A stretch of DNA of 64,000 nucleotides from Sphagnum compactum (taxonomy: Eukaryota > Bryophyta > Sphagnopsida > Sphagnales): positions 11,466,271 through 11,530,270 of the forward strand of contig OZ234499.1 in NCBI GenBank assembly GCA_965153455.1, read 5' to 3'. The notes beneath the pieces are model-generated. The model saw only the letters and a list, made by a program, of their open reading frames with translations. It was not told the DNA's origin and did not search any database. The stretch's first letter is position 1. Every line of letters begins with the position of its first letter. Shown in pieces: positions 13,502-26,127 of this stretch. Position numbers and translations under genes: made by a program.

Positions 13502-16500
13502 CATTTCATTTCTTTCATCGCATATTTCATTTATTTTTGAACCAAGAAAGAAAAGATGTAATATGTTTTTCAATGTTCTTAAAATATTTTTTTTTGGCTA
13601 AAAAATTATTTTGATGTGTTTTGATAATTTGATTACATTTTATGCATCATATCATTACTATTTAACACAAGCCATATGACATCAACCCACTCAATTTGAT
13701 TACATGTTTTAAGTGACATGGGTATTTATCTTTCAAAAGAAAAAAGAAAAAAGAAAACATTTAAAACCTATCTATTTGTTAAATTATTTAAACAGAATGA
13801 AGCAAAAATATTTCTTTTGAAAATTTAATAATACAAAAGAAAAATCATCAAATAATGCTTGAAGAGGCTATTAAATAATGATTTGTAGATTACTCTATTT
13901 CGATAGACCTACAATGTATAGTTGTTAGACTCGCAGAAATTTGTAGTTAACATGTATTATATGTATAACCTAGAACAAAACATTATTATTGGTTCCATTC
14001 TATTGGCTATGTTTACTTAGCCATTATTTTGATTCCATTTCAACTGTAGATCTCTTGTCTATAAACAAAATAAATTAAATTTTGAAAGAGATGATGAGAA
14101 AAATGAAATGATGGTAATAAAATGAAAAATATTCATTTGAGATTATTCAATTTTGCATATACAAGTTCTGTGAAAAAACAAGATTGTTTTAGGTTGCAAA
14201 GAATTGTGTTGCTTATTATAAATCAAAGCAATTAAGTATAAAATTTAATACAAAAAATAATATGTTTAAAATGAAGATTTGGAACAATAATTGAAATGCA
14301 AAAATATATTTGATCCAAATGTATACTTACAAATAACATTTTTTTTGAAATTCACATTTGACATTTTGTTCACTACACCATTATGTGTCCAAGTTCACCT
14401 TGTGTTTCACTAATTTTGAACGAAATTGGACAAATTTACCATATAAGTGGGAAACCCCTTAGTAAGTAGGGTCCAATTGCTATAGAAGGTTATTAAGGAA
14501 CAACCATACTTGGTGTCATACTGTAAGTGAAAATATTAGAGACATGGGTGCCTTGACAATTTTGCTTCCACAAAATTTTGTACACTAGGTTATGGAAAAT
14601 TAGTGAAGTCCTCATGTTGATTTAGAATGTCTAGTTATGTCTGAATGGGGTCAGGTATGAACTATAGGTGGGGCGACAAGTTGAATTATAAATACAATAT
14701 ACATTCACCACATTGTGAAGGTAAATCTATCCTCCTCCTTCATATCTTGGGCATCCTTGTCTTAATAAAGTTATGGATTTTGGGGTTGATATTTTAGTAT
14801 TCTATGTTCTGTTTGGGCTATAAAATATCCTTGTTGGTGCTAATGGCATTGCAAGGTAAAAAATGTCATGTATGAGGTTATTGTCCACTATATATATTGT
14901 TAATAGATGAAGTAGTGTAAAGAAGCTGTGATTAGGTAAATGTCACCCCTAGCTAATGTAATAACTAAAGTGGCATATCTTGTCAACAATGAACAGGCAA
15001 GCACTGCAACAATTAAAACCTTTTGGCTGTTGGCTGGCTCTAATAATTTAGGATAATGGATTAGACCCACAATTTGTACTAGTGATGTGGTTAATGAAAT
15101 TTAAAATGCATATGAAGAGAAGCCATTTTACACAACAAATTTAACATATATGTTTTTAAAAAAATGAAATCCCCCAAAATCATGATTATGATATGGATTT
15201 ATTAAAATATGGCCCATTTTAGAGCATTCAAAAGTCCATAACATTTTTTATTATTTAAGGTTTTTATAGCAAACTTTTTGCATCTATGTTCCTCTTGCAT
15301 TAAAATATCATACATTGAGTCCTTATAAGATATTCCAAATAAAAACCATACACAAAATGTATGTATAAAAAGAAACATACAAAAAACCAATTCATATTTT
15401 TCAATTTCAAAAGTTCAATATTATATTTGGTGTATATATATTGTAAATTTTTTATATAGGTGTATTCTTATTCAACTTGAAAATCTTAGCATGCAAATGC
15501 ATGACATTCTACAAAAAATTACATTTTAATGCCAAAAGCGAACCGCCCTTTTAGATGAAACACGCACATCCATCATATGCACACATGGAACTCCAAATGT
15601 CATTCACAAATTAGGTCTAGTTTGAGCCAAGATTTTATGCCCAAATCCTACATCAATGTGTAGTTTCTTCCTTACAACAAAGTTCAAACAACATAGGCAA
15701 CACGCCAAAACCTTGTTTTTTAATATGAGAAGCACCCTTAGTAGAGTATCTAAGTAAATGAAAATCGAATGACATGTGAAAACTCCATATTCTCATTAAA
15801 TCTTCCTTGCATTTTGCATGTTGTCTACATGTAACATGTAAGTACTACTAATTCACTAATCAACAACCCTTAAAACAATGATTTCTTCTTTGCACCTTAG
15901 CACAAGCCTATGATGTTATTATAATATTGAAGTGTTAGTTTATGGAAGTTAACTTTTCAAAACAATTCAAAGTTCCCATTCTAGCAATCCAATTGGTCAT
16001 ATATGGTTTTTTCTTTATTCCCCTTTATATTGGTACATATTTTAATGATCATATTCGTCACATTTTATTTCAAATATTTCAAACATAATGATAGTTGGAC
16101 AAAATTTCCATGCAATCCCACTATTAGTCTTGAGAATGGAAATACATAATCTTGTTATTAAACAAATAGTTTCACCAAATATGCACATTTTTTTCTTTTG
16201 GTTGTTAATTGAACTTTTTTCATTGTAACATTGATTAGCAATACGAAAAAAAGGATGTGAAATTTTGTTGAATGTGTGATACCTATTGAAATTTGTTTTT
16301 CGAAAAAAACACAAATATTAATAAAATGGATAGTGATATGGATTGTTTTTAATCACATTTGATGGCAAATTTGTGTTAAGTCAATGTTTTAAGAGATTCA
16401 AAAAACTTAACCAATTCAAACCTAAGATGATAATTAACATCAAAAGTCACATCGTTATCCATATGACAAAAGATGTTAATTCAATGTTTGAAATATCATG

Positions 16501-16850
16501 TTAAAACTTGAGGAAGCCATTTAGGTTATATATTTTAGGAAGAGCTTAAGGTAAAAGGGCATTTTTGAATATACAATATAATGAAATAATGATATATTTT
16601 CATAATGAATTATAGGCACCTTATTTACATTTTAAAAATTAGTTTTAAAAAATTCAATAAGTTGCACTCAATAATTTTTTTCAAATAAAATGGAAATGAT
16701 TTAACACAATAGCAAACTAACAAAAAAACCTTTCAAAACCATAGCATTCCAAGTAAAAAAATGATGTTACATATGTAGCAACCCCAAAAGGGGTGTTTTA
16801 TGTCCATGATAACGTACCATTAAGATGTCAAGAAGATGATCTTTGGAATT
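13502..16850. other. AT-rich intergenic sequence
   Basis: No supported gene. Near 14690 there is a TATA-like string (ttataaatacaat) in a slightly richer stretch (14380-14830) that could be a worn LTR, but no partner or target duplication was found. Confidence 0.4.
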
Positions 16851-19800
16851 GTGGACCTCTTGTGCAAATTTTGTGCAAAATTAATTTTATTTCTTTTTTT
16901 GCTTCAACTTTTGTCACAATTTCCTTTGATTTTTTTGGTTTGTCAAAAACAAAATACTTGGGGTTGTGAAGTGTGGAGTTAGTTCTTGTGCAATTATTTA
17001 TTTATTTATTGTTGGTGTAGCTAGGTTTAAATGAATTATTAAAACCCAATGAAATTGTTTAAAAAAAGGACTATGGGTTTGTTTGTAATCCTTTTCATTA
17101 TTTCATAGAAATCAAAATTTGAAAGAATTTTCTCATAATGTGATAAAAAATACTTATAATTACCCAAATACATCACATGTTTTGTGTTAATATTTGTCGT
17201 ATAACTATGAATTAAAAAAAATTGTGTAGATTCTACCAAATCATGTGTTTCATTTTGAAAAATGATCATAATTTCAAATCATGCCAATATATGCTAATTA
17301 ATTTAAGCTTTAGTTTTTTTGTATGATAAGTTACAACCTTGCTTTATATGTTATGTACATTTCAGTAGCCTATTACATGTGGTAAAAAACTTTTGATTTT
17401 AAGATTTTAATATATATTTCGAATTTTGAATTTTAAACTTTCCACAACTTTTTAATTGTGAGAGTTTTTTGATGTGGGTAATAGGTTACTATCATTTCAA
17501 TTCTCTTACCATCAATTTTTTTTATTAAATTTTTTTTTAAACATAATGATTTGCCAAATTAATTATTATTAATGTAATGGTTGTTCAAATTCAAATATTT
17601 TTTCATTGAAACCAAAACTTGAACTTAAATCAAATGAATTTCAATTTTAATTTCTCAATGTACTTAAATTGACATAACAACACAAATAGAAATGATTACC
17701 ATATTTAAATTGTTAAATTAAAACATTTATGCTATAGTTTGTTAATTTCAATCATTTTGAGCACCTTGTTTTGGCTCTTTTGAACTTGTTTGGGCCCACA
17801 AGTGTAAATGAAATAACATGAGCTGCATCCACGTGCTTTTGGGATTACTTTTGGAAGAATATTTTTTAGAATATATATTTTTAAATCTTCAAAAAAATCT
17901 TTGAACTTTTAAAAAATTTCTTTGTATTCTTATATCAAGGTTTATGTAAATTTATTTAAGATATATGTAATTTTCAGAAAAATTGAAGTCTATTTATAAA
18001 TCCTTTTAATGCTAAAAAACACTCATTACAATGTTTAATAAATGTATTTTAAAGTTTTTCATTCACAATATTTTTTCAAATTAATTCACATGTTCCAATG
18101 ATATATTATGAACCTTAATATACAAAAAGAAAATCGACTTTCAACACCAAATGAATTTATCAATTCTAAACATGAAAACTTAAGCATGTGTTACACCTCT
18201 TGGGGCTTGTATAGTGTGATTGCACCCCCACCTGCCTTGATGTTGCACCCTCATTCTATCTTCTCTTATAATACTTAAGTTTCTTTCCTATTGGTTGCCT
18301 TTCATTTGTAAAAATAAAATTAGTATAATTTTTGGCATCCATGGAAAAAGATATGTAGCAATTTCAAATTTTGGTGGAAAATGAAAACTAGTAGTACTAT
18401 TTCAAATCTTGTGTTTCATGTTGTGATCACAAACCTTGATTTTTTTGATAAAAAAGAAAGGGACACAAAAAAGGTACATAAGATGTTATTTTAATGTTAA
18501 CAATATACCATTAAGATATTAAAATGCATGAAGATTCTTAATTAAATTTTTTTAAAACCCAATTCTTCTAGATTAATTTTGGACATAATATTGTGTGGCT
18601 AAACAACATACAGGGAATTAATGAGAGAGAAAAAAAGTGAGCAAAAAATGAACACAAAGAGAAAACACAACTTACTACACAAAGTTCAAAATGAATGACC
18701 AAACAACATCACCAAAGACTTTCTTGGAACATTCATGATTCATGTGTCAATCATAATGAAGTGTTAAGTTTATATTGTAACACCTTTTCAAGTTCAATAG
18801 AAATTATGTTATGTTTTCAAATGCTAAATTCTTAGAAAATTAAGGTTCTTTCTCGATGAAAATTTAAAGAATTATCGTTTATTGAAGCCAAAATTTCATA
18901 GTCCATTTTTGAGCTATTTAAAAAAAATCTCCTTTGCCTCTAAACACCTTTTAATGAACTTTGTCTGACACCTTTTATGGGCCTAATAGTGTAGCCCAGT
19001 GAAAAATTGCGTTGTTCTACCATTAGAGTTTTTAATTTTTTTCTCTTTTTGACTTTGTGCATATACTAAATGTTTAAAATAAACCTTTTTTTAGTGCCTA
19101 ATGGTATGTTACTAGTTAGTGGCATATTTCTTGCAGGGGAGGATTTGGGACCAAAACTTGTGCTGTGAAACAAAATGTTTGTGTAAAACATTGGTGATGA
19201 TTAACATGCGGATATTTTTAATTTTAAATGAAAATTTGTCAAAAATTCAAAATATTTTTTTTTGCGTCAAAATCAAAATTTCAAAATAAAATAATTATTC
19301 GGTAGCGAGATGCCAAACCTGAAAAGATATTATGGTAGTCTTGCCTACACCTAGGTCCTACCATCATCATGTGAAAAGACACAAAATGTGAGCTAGTTGC
19401 CATCGTAGTTGATGGTAGCTTATTTATATTATATTCTAGGTTATAAAAATGTTAAGTAGGTGTTATGGACTCTCTAGGAAATAATGAATAGTTAACCATT
19501 TCCATTGCCATTGGTACATCAATTTATATCTTTAACAAAAACAAAGAAAAAATAATGAATTGTGGTATGGCTTAATAAGCTATTTAGATGCACATTTTTC
19601 AAAGTAGAATTATTTATTTTCCAAGTAAGCAGTTTCACTTCCTCCCCCCCTCCCCTTTTTCCCTGTTTTTTTTTAAAGAGCAGGGGAATGTTTGTTTCCT
19701 TTTGACAAATACTTTATACTTCATTTTTAAAAGAAATTTCGAGGGCTCTGGAGAATTTATTTTAAATTTTCTTTATTGGAAGAATTTACTTATTATTAAA

Positions 19801-20970
19801 AAAAATTTAAAATTAAGATGTTCCTTCCAATTTTTATACATTTAAATCATGATGCACACTAATGTGCTAAATTGTTCATCAGTAAAAAAGGTTATCAACA
19901 AAATTAAGTGTTCGTATTTTTTGAAAAAGGTGTCTGATGGTAGTAATCATGAAAGTTAACTGCACAAGTTAGTTTTCACTCACAAATGAAGGAAGGCAAT
20001 GCTACTTGTTGAGTCTTTATTGATGCTTAAACAAAAATGGCCATTCACATAAAAGCCATAGCTTTAACTTCATTTTCTCCTATTTCTTTCCACCTTTTTT
20101 TTTGCATAAGTGTGATGGTTGGTGGAACCAAGCCCCACCATGATGTCCATCCTATGTAACATGTATATATTTGGTCCTTCTTATTCCAATTTTACATTAA
20201 CTAAAAAGCTTAAAAGTTTAGGTTTCAAGCTTAAATGTAATGTTAACTACCAAATACATTGTGCACCAAGTTTAACATCTTCTACCAACCAAGAGTCCAG
20301 ATTACCACCAATGCCACCTAACTTCCTATGTGAAAAACACCCTAAAATCAATAAAATTTAACTCCAGCTTACCATGGACCATTATGTGTGAATCTGACAT
20401 AAAGTCACTAATGTGCATGTCACATGTGTATTTCAATATTTTTATTCCATCATACAAGCAATTAACACTGAATAAAAATTTGCTCCATATATCCAACCTT
20501 AAAAGAAACAAATTCATTTTTGTTAACAGACCTAATGAAAATGCTACAACTCACACACAAAGGCTATTCAGTTACATACTTATATTGTAACCAAAATGTA
20601 ACTCATACCACCCAATCACACATGCACAAAGGTATACAAAATATTCGCCCATGGATTAGGGCAAAAAGTTTTTAAAGTAAAAAAAGAGTATTTGTGCACA
20701 AACAAAATAAAGTTATTGGGCATGCAAACACAACATTCAAAGTTTCAATATATCTAGTTAGTGATCACCTCACCCAAAAAAAAAAGGTAATATAAATACT
20801 CACCAAAAACCCCAAAAATTACACCAAATTTGTTTGCATCCTCCAATAGGAATAGGCCTTATGTATACTTTGGGTCTTTAGATATACCTACTCCAAGATA
20901 TTATTGCCTCCAAATTTGTTTTCATCCTTCTATAGGAATAGGTCTATGGGTGTCCTTTGTCTTTAGGGTT
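16851..20970 (-). repeat. 3' flank of peroxiredoxin copy 1, inverted duplicate of 51904-56056
   Basis: Read on the minus strand from 20970 to 16851, this matches 51904-56056 in order. Anchors: tgatcactaactagatatg (20750s versus 52110), cacaagttttggtcccaaat (19150s versus 53710), gaatcatgaatg (18740s versus 54144), ggtgggggtgcaatcacac (18220s versus 54665) and acctagctacact (17020s versus 55880). Similarity stops abruptly at gtggacctct (16851). The first part (to about 18870) also matches the flank of copy 3. No coding sequence is supported here. Confidence 0.85.
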
Positions 20971-22469
20971 TTAGGTTTTCGGGATGACGAGGCGCAAGTA
21001 GGGTTCGCCGGAGGGTAGATTGATGGTTTTCCAGCCTTGCGGAAACTGGCGCTTGGCTTCCTCGTCTGAGAGAGACGGCGAGATCACCACTGGCTCGCCC
21101 GGCTGCCAGTTCGCAGGGGTTGCAATCTTTTGCTTGGATGCAAGCTGGAGTGAATCCAGAACTCGCAACACTTCGTCGAAATTTCGACCGGTTGTTCCCG
21201 GATACAAGAAGCTTAACTTCAGCTGCAATTCCACAAAGAACAAGAAGATCAAAGGATTAGCACCCACAACCACCACCACGACATCCACTTACCAGAACTT
21301 AGTTCCGACCATGCGGAACAAAGAGTGATATCTGTAATGACATACCCAGTCTACAAGCTCCATTGCTACCAGGGGTTTTTTGTTTCAAATTCCTCAAGTA
21401 GGTCCACTGGAGAGAATCCCCAGCAGCATCAATTACCATTAAATGCCGACTGTCGTGGGTGGCCTGTAGCATTTTTCCAAAAGCGCTGCTACAAGTGGCG
21501 ACCCAGGAAATGCCTAAAAATTGCAAAATATTTCTTGTTTTTTTCATTTTCTGAAAGACAAAATCTCCAAGTCGCGAAATTTCGCTCCAAAAAAAAAACA
21601 CTGGTTGCTAGTTGCTGCCCATTGCTCCACTCTAATTTGAAAGTACATTGGTGGAATTCTGTTGAAGTTCTTATCACATGGATCAAACAAAAACAACAAG
21701 CACATGTATTATAATAGTTGTATACCGTTTCAGGCTTTTGGAACTTACTCTTTTGTCAGGGCCAATGATGTGCAAAGCACGGGAAGCTAAAGGCTTTCCA
21801 TTAGCATCTTTCTCATCGGGGTCCAACATGTTCAGCTCTCCTGTTATCTTCCGATGAGGATCTGCAAGAATGGGATACTGAACCGGCGCATCTGGCTGCA
21901 AAACAAAAAAAACATAAAAGACACAACCACAGTTCACAGATAAAATCTATATCAACAGATCCTAGATGACAGAAGAGGTGCAAGATTTGTCTGAAGGAGA
22001 TAAACAATCATACATGTACATACCGTGTAAGCTTCAATGTCCTTGATCCAGCGCAAGTGATCCTGCACAGAGTCGGTGGACAGACCGAGTAGCTTCACTC
22101 CTCGTTTTTTGAACTCCGGCGCGTACGCCGCGATCATGCCCAGCTCCGTTGTGCAAACTGGGGTGAAATCGCCTACAGTGCACTCAAAGGTAAAATTAAT
22201 CATCAACTCCAACGACAACGGTGCAACAATCCTTGAATTTAACATAGTACATTAAAGCTCATCATAATGGACACCAAATTCAACGAATTCGCTGAGGATA
22301 CAGTAAGATCAAACAAGGAAACAGCGATCACGTAATCAAAACCCAATTTACCAGGGTGAGAGAAGATAATTGTCCAGCTCTCGTCAATGTAGTCATGCAG
22401 CTTGATATGCCCTTGGGTGGAATCAGCCTCAATATTGGGTATCACATCGCCCAACGCGAGTCCAGGCAT
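20971..22469 (-). CDS. PER1: 1-Cys peroxiredoxin, copy 1 (four exons, canonical active site)
   Basis: This encodes a thiol peroxidase of the plant 1-Cys (Prx6-like) class, which reduces hydrogen peroxide and alkyl hydroperoxides; in other plants it is linked to seeds, spores and desiccation tolerance. Exons are 22469-22352, 22172-22024, 21895-21749 and 21222-20971, all with GT-AG introns, giving 221 residues, usual for the family. The start MPGLALGD matches plant 1-Cys proteins; the hydrophobic frame upstream has no ATG. Residues 39-46 form the intact PxxxTxxC motif (Pro39, Thr43, peroxidatic Cys46) within [10 protein letters not shown]. The C-terminal domain has [28 protein letters not shown] and [23 protein letters not shown]. 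No resolving Cys of the 2-Cys type is seen. Intron 3 (526 bp) holds a cryptic exon-like segment. This is the likeliest fully competent copy. Confidence 0.95.
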
Positions 22470-22778
22470 GATGAAAGCAAGAGTGAGACAAGTTGCAAAC
22501 AGCCAATACGGCAAAAATGTACTGATACAGCAGAAGCAGCAGCTTCAATACCCACAAGTTTGTGTGCAGCAGATAACGTAATATGATTTCAGAACAACAG
22601 GATTGCAGAGCCTTGTTTTCGTTCTTCTGAAATCAAGACCGAGATCGATGATGGGTCTTATGATGAAGAGTTTGTATTGAATTCGAGGCCTGTGTGTGAG
22701 GCAGAAAATGCATGGCGGCCATGTGGCTGTTGTTTTGCAATCGGCGTCGAATTTGCAACGTGACTCCGTCGGAGAGTC

Positions 22779-23072
22779 GCCACGTTTTTGCAACTGCACG
22801 TGCCAACAGTTTCTTCGCATGCAAAAATCGAGCATGGAAATGAAGGAGGATGCAATTTGAATCCAGGCTCGCCTTTTGCATTGAAAGGCGAAATCTTCAA
22901 AAATCTTGCAATTCTCTTTTTGCTTCTTCCGTTATTCGCTGAGAATACGGAAATGATTATTTCGGGATTTGCTCCGAGTACGCAACGGTTCTTTCGTCGT
23001 CCTAGCAACGCCGAAAACGGAACCCTCGATTCTCAATTTTGGTTGTCTTTGAGACGCGCGTCGTTAGGGTTT
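22779..23072 (-). promoter_or_regulatory. Promoter-proximal motifs of peroxiredoxin copy 1 (ABRE, G-box, RY, telo-box)
   Basis: Upstream of the minus-strand start at 22469 lie an ABRE-type ACGTGGC (22779-22785), a palindromic G-box CACGTG (22797-22802), an RY core CATGCA (22818-22823) and a telo-box AAACCCTAA (23064-23072). ABRE and RY elements are known targets of bZIP/ABI5 and B3/ABI3 factors in seed- and ABA-regulated genes, which suits a 1-Cys peroxiredoxin. The transcription start was not located, so some of these could lie in the 5' UTR. Regulation by ABA is inference. Confidence 0.55.
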
Positions 23073-23151
23073 GAAGGTTTGGAACCAGCTTTGGGCGGTT
23101 ATCAGAATCAAACCCCAAGTGGTTCTTAGGGTGCCTAGCCACGGTTGTAAA

Positions 23152-23354
23152 GGTGCAATTCACACTTGGTGTTAGGGACTCTCGTGTTGAGTCCACTAAC
23201 ACCACGCCAGTCATTTAGGACTTACACATACTTACCATGAACATTTTATGTTAACATTCACTTAACATTAAGCTATGACCCATTTAACATTGAGTGCCAC
23301 CTGGGATGCCACCTAGATTTTCATTTTACACTTAACATCAAGTGTTAATGCACC
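23152..23354. mobile_element. Short TIR element (MITE-like) upstream of copy 1
   Basis: About 203 bp bounded by inverted ends, ggtgcaattcacacttg on the left and aagtgttaatgcacc on the right. Its interior matches the elements at 36839-37049 and 58156-58353 (atttaacattgagtgccacc, gccacctagattttcat). It has no coding capacity. Superfamily is unassigned because no clean target-site duplication is visible. Confidence 0.65.
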
Positions 23355-24252
23355 ATAAAACTATCAAAGAGCCAGTTCTTGTACATTAGCCACAGCTATA
23401 GGAAAAATGGAGAAATCAAATATCCACCTTCATAACCACCAGATCCATGAATTTATTTATGTAGCTTAAGTGGCTAGCCTATCATCCATAGAAAGATGTT
23501 TTAAAAAAGGTAATCATCCCTTACGAAGATTTACTCAAATCTGGCCATAAATCAAATGTCGAATACAAATCATTAATCAACGTTCTATATTTGTGGCTAC
23601 ACACTAAAAATCAAATATAGAATCTGACAATAGAGTTATTCTTAAAGTCACCCTGTCTTCACCCTGTCTTTGAACCTACTTTCACCCCCTATCCCCTCTG
23701 TTAGGCAAAGTAATGAAATTTTATGAAATCTTAGTATGAAATGCCGAAATCAGTATTTAATGTAGAAGGTTTGAGAGTAATTATACTACTTGTACAAGTA
23801 AGAGCAATAAAACATATGTAGCACCAATGGAGGCACTCAGGGAAAAGGAAAGACACGATGAAAGTTTACCATCAAAATTGTTGGAAAAACTAATTTGGGT
23901 CCCAATTTTTTTTTTGGTAAAATGGTCATTCCCAGTTACAAGATTGATGCCATCGTTCTCACCCTTACTTGCAGGACTTTACAGATAACTCTAATGTTTA
24001 CTCTTTTTATTCCTCATTTCTTACTATGAAAACCTTGAAATCCAAAATCACTTCACTTTTGAATTTTAAAATTTTTTATTTCGCTGTTTGGAGAAATTTC
24101 TCTAATTTGAAAAATGTTGATATTGGTTCCTTCATGAAAACCACGGGTAGTTTGTATTCTTTTCATAAATTATCTGATCAAACCAGTGGTTGTTTCATTC
24201 TGATTTTTTTGGGCCCAAAAAACCAGAATGGTTGGATCCTTTGTTCCTGAAA
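23355..24252 (-). repeat. Segment X: duplicate of 56068-57074 (inverted), interrupted by the Helitrons
   Basis: On the minus strand this reads the same as 57074 back to about 56165: tttgatagttttatgg, atccatgaatttatttatg, ctcacccttacttgcagg, ttgggcccaaaaaacc and ggatcctttg. The remaining part of the duplicate (56068-56165) is found beyond the Helitrons at 36723-36826. Only short shadow frames are present. Confidence 0.85.
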
Positions 24253-24890
24253 CTAGTGTGTGCCCCGTGCATAATGCACAGGTGTGTTATTTCAACAATG
24301 TTTGGTTCAACCCCGTCGACCCCCCCCCGCCCGGTCCTTCGCATTTCCCACTCCGGTTCTTTAACCCATCGAGCCCCTCCCGCCCGGTCCTTCGCATTTC
24401 TCACTCCGGGTCTTTAACCCGTCGATCCCCCCCGGCCCGATCCTTCGCATTTCCCACTCCAGTTTTTTAACCTTTCGGTTCCGGTTCTTGAGAACCCAAC
24501 AGGAACGAAAGAACCGTTGGTTCCTTTCATTTCAACAACCTTGCCGAGCTCATGGTTTTTGTGGAAGAACTGCCAGTTCTTTGACTTTGTCATTATTTTG
24601 AGGCCCATAACTATGTACCAAGAGTACCTTTTTTTTAACTATTGTCCGTGGCCACTGTCCGTTCGGCTTCAGGGGAGGCTTCATTCACAGCCGCCGCCAT
24701 CGCTCCTGCTGTTGCTATTCCTGCTGCTGCGGCTCTTGTTGCTGTAAATAGACGGATTTCATCCATCCGGATGGATGACGGGACGGATGACGGTTCGGGC
24801 GGATTCAGGGGAAGCTAATTGACGAGATGGATGAGATGTCCGTACGGGTCGGCTTCAGGGGAAGGAACTTTCTTCCTTTACAATATATGA
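24253..24890 (-). mobile_element. Helitron unit 4, non-autonomous, 638 bp, both ends intact
   Basis: On the minus strand it starts TCATATATTGTAAAGG at 24890 and ends ...GTGCATTATGCACGGGGC...CTAG at 24253. The 5' subterminal part shares the CCCCTGAAGCC and CATCC/CCGTC motifs of unit 1 (36722). It carries no gene, but has a three-unit 53-bp repeat and a CTG/GCC-rich stretch. Its 5' end directly touches the CTAG of the next unit with no host base between them. Confidence 0.8.
24309..24470. repeat. Three-unit 53-bp tandem repeat
   Basis: Units repeat ccggtccttcgcatttc, cactccggttctttaaccc and a C-rich string with period 53. The third unit is more diverged (ccgatccttcgc, ctccagttttttaacc). The array lies inside Helitron unit 4. 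Pro/Ser-rich translations here are repeat artefacts. Confidence 0.8.
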
Positions 24891-25027
24891 CTAGTTTGAG
24901 CCCCGTGCATAATGCACAAGTGTGTGTATTTGACAGTACATATTACAAAATGATGCTCAATGATATTGGTGTCATAGTTACTCAAGAATCGATGTAAAAT
25001 TTTTCAACATATTCATATGCAGAAACC

Positions 25028-25501
25028 CCCCAACATATGTTGAACCTGGAAAGCTCACAGCAACTGGCAGCTATGAACAATATGGAGCATCACGTCAAGT
25101 CGAATATGATCATCAGCGCCGGTGCTGCATCCAAACACAACGATCAGGTAAATATTTGAATGAGAGTTTTCATTACCACAGAATATTGTATAAAGTCTAA
25201 CTGCTACGGGTCATGATGTACGTGCGATTAACTACCGATGGTGCAGGATGAAGCAGTGCAGAAGAGCTTATACCCACAACATCGTTAAGCTGCTGTTGCT
25301 GCTGCTGTTACCAGATTGCCACATGACGTGAATCTGTACCAGATCAGGAGATTGTCGACATTGAAAGCTCATGCGGCAGCAAGTAGCTCTGGTGATGATG
25401 AGGAGGAGATTCTGATGGAGATAATTCTCTACAACTTTGACCATGCAGACTATGTGGATCCTGTACCCGCTGAAGCAGAGCCGCATCATCTTGGAAAATA
25501 A
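25028..25501 (+). pseudogene. Captured host-gene fragment inside Helitron unit 3 (unidentified)
   Basis: An exon-like stretch (about 25028-25148) reads SSQQLAAMNNMEHH then SNMIISAGAASKHNDQ and ends at a plausible donor (cag|gtaaat). A second (about 25246-25501) follows an acceptor-like gtgcag, starting DEAVQKSLYPQHR. After a frame break, it gives RLPHDVNLYQIRRLS and SSSGDDEEEILMEIILYNFD. The frame is broken by a stop near the CTG-rich run. Helitrons often capture exons with introns in this way. I do not recognise the donor gene. Confidence 0.4.
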
Positions 25502-25542
25502 TGAGTTGCGAAAGTCATGTGCAAGTTCCTCTTAATAGCTTC

Positions 25543-26072
25543 TACAAAGTGTAAGTGCAGGGTTGCATCATCAAGTGCACCATCCCACCACACTTGTACA
25601 CACTGCTGCTAGCCCTATCAGACGTGTGCCACAAATGCAGCAGACGACAACCTCTCGCGACCTTTTCAATCTGTGTTTTTGTGTGTGTGTGTGTGCGTGC
25701 ATGCACGTATGTCTGTTTTCTTTGGAAATCTAAATAGCCGGAATTGCCATCCTTACTGTCTCGCTCGCCATCTTTCTTGATCATCTGCTCTCTTGCGTGC
25801 GCGCCTGCACGTGTGTCTGTTCTCTTTGTGAATAGAATAGTAAGAAAGGCCTAATGCACAAGTGTGTGTTTAAAATAAATCAGACATGCACCTAAAACTG
25901 GTGGGTCTTTGCCGGTCCTAACCCACCCCATTCGGCTTAAATAGACATCCATCCCCGTCCGGCTTAAATAGACGGCTAACGGGATGGATGAATTAAGAAA
26001 TTAAAACTTTATATATATATATATAGGATAGTTTGAGCCCCGTGCATAATGCACAAGTGTGTGTATTTGACG

Positions 26073-26127
<55 letters not shown>

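Noticed and set aside
14380-14830. Possible solo LTR with a TATA-like box
   Set aside because: No TG...CA borders, partner copy or target duplication could be found.
22467-22514. Hydrophobic N-terminal extension (PYWLFATCLTLAFI) in front of the peroxiredoxin start
   Set aside because: No ATG begins it in any copy (only TTG or CTG), and plant 1-Cys peroxiredoxins start at MPG-L. It is not a signal peptide of this protein.
22788-23129. Divergent 113-codon frame upstream of peroxiredoxin copy 1, with counterparts at 49785-50084 and 58367-58654
   Set aside because: The matching frames in copies 2 and 3 are shifted in the middle and end differently, so the protein is not conserved although the DNA is. 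It is best explained as conserved promoter or leader sequence.
26027-26060. Further full Helitron 3' end (gccccgtgcataatgcac) at 26036 and similar at 26276, 26484, 32988 and 33319
   Set aside because: The hairpin is present but the CTAG terminus is not (ctat or cttg instead), and they lie in tandemly iterated blocks. I treat them as internal duplications, not as separate intact elements.
26076-26125. Long alternating TA tract considered as an origin or a regulatory site
   Set aside because: It is a simple (TA)n microsatellite within the iterated Helitron block; similar shorter tracts recur in each unit.
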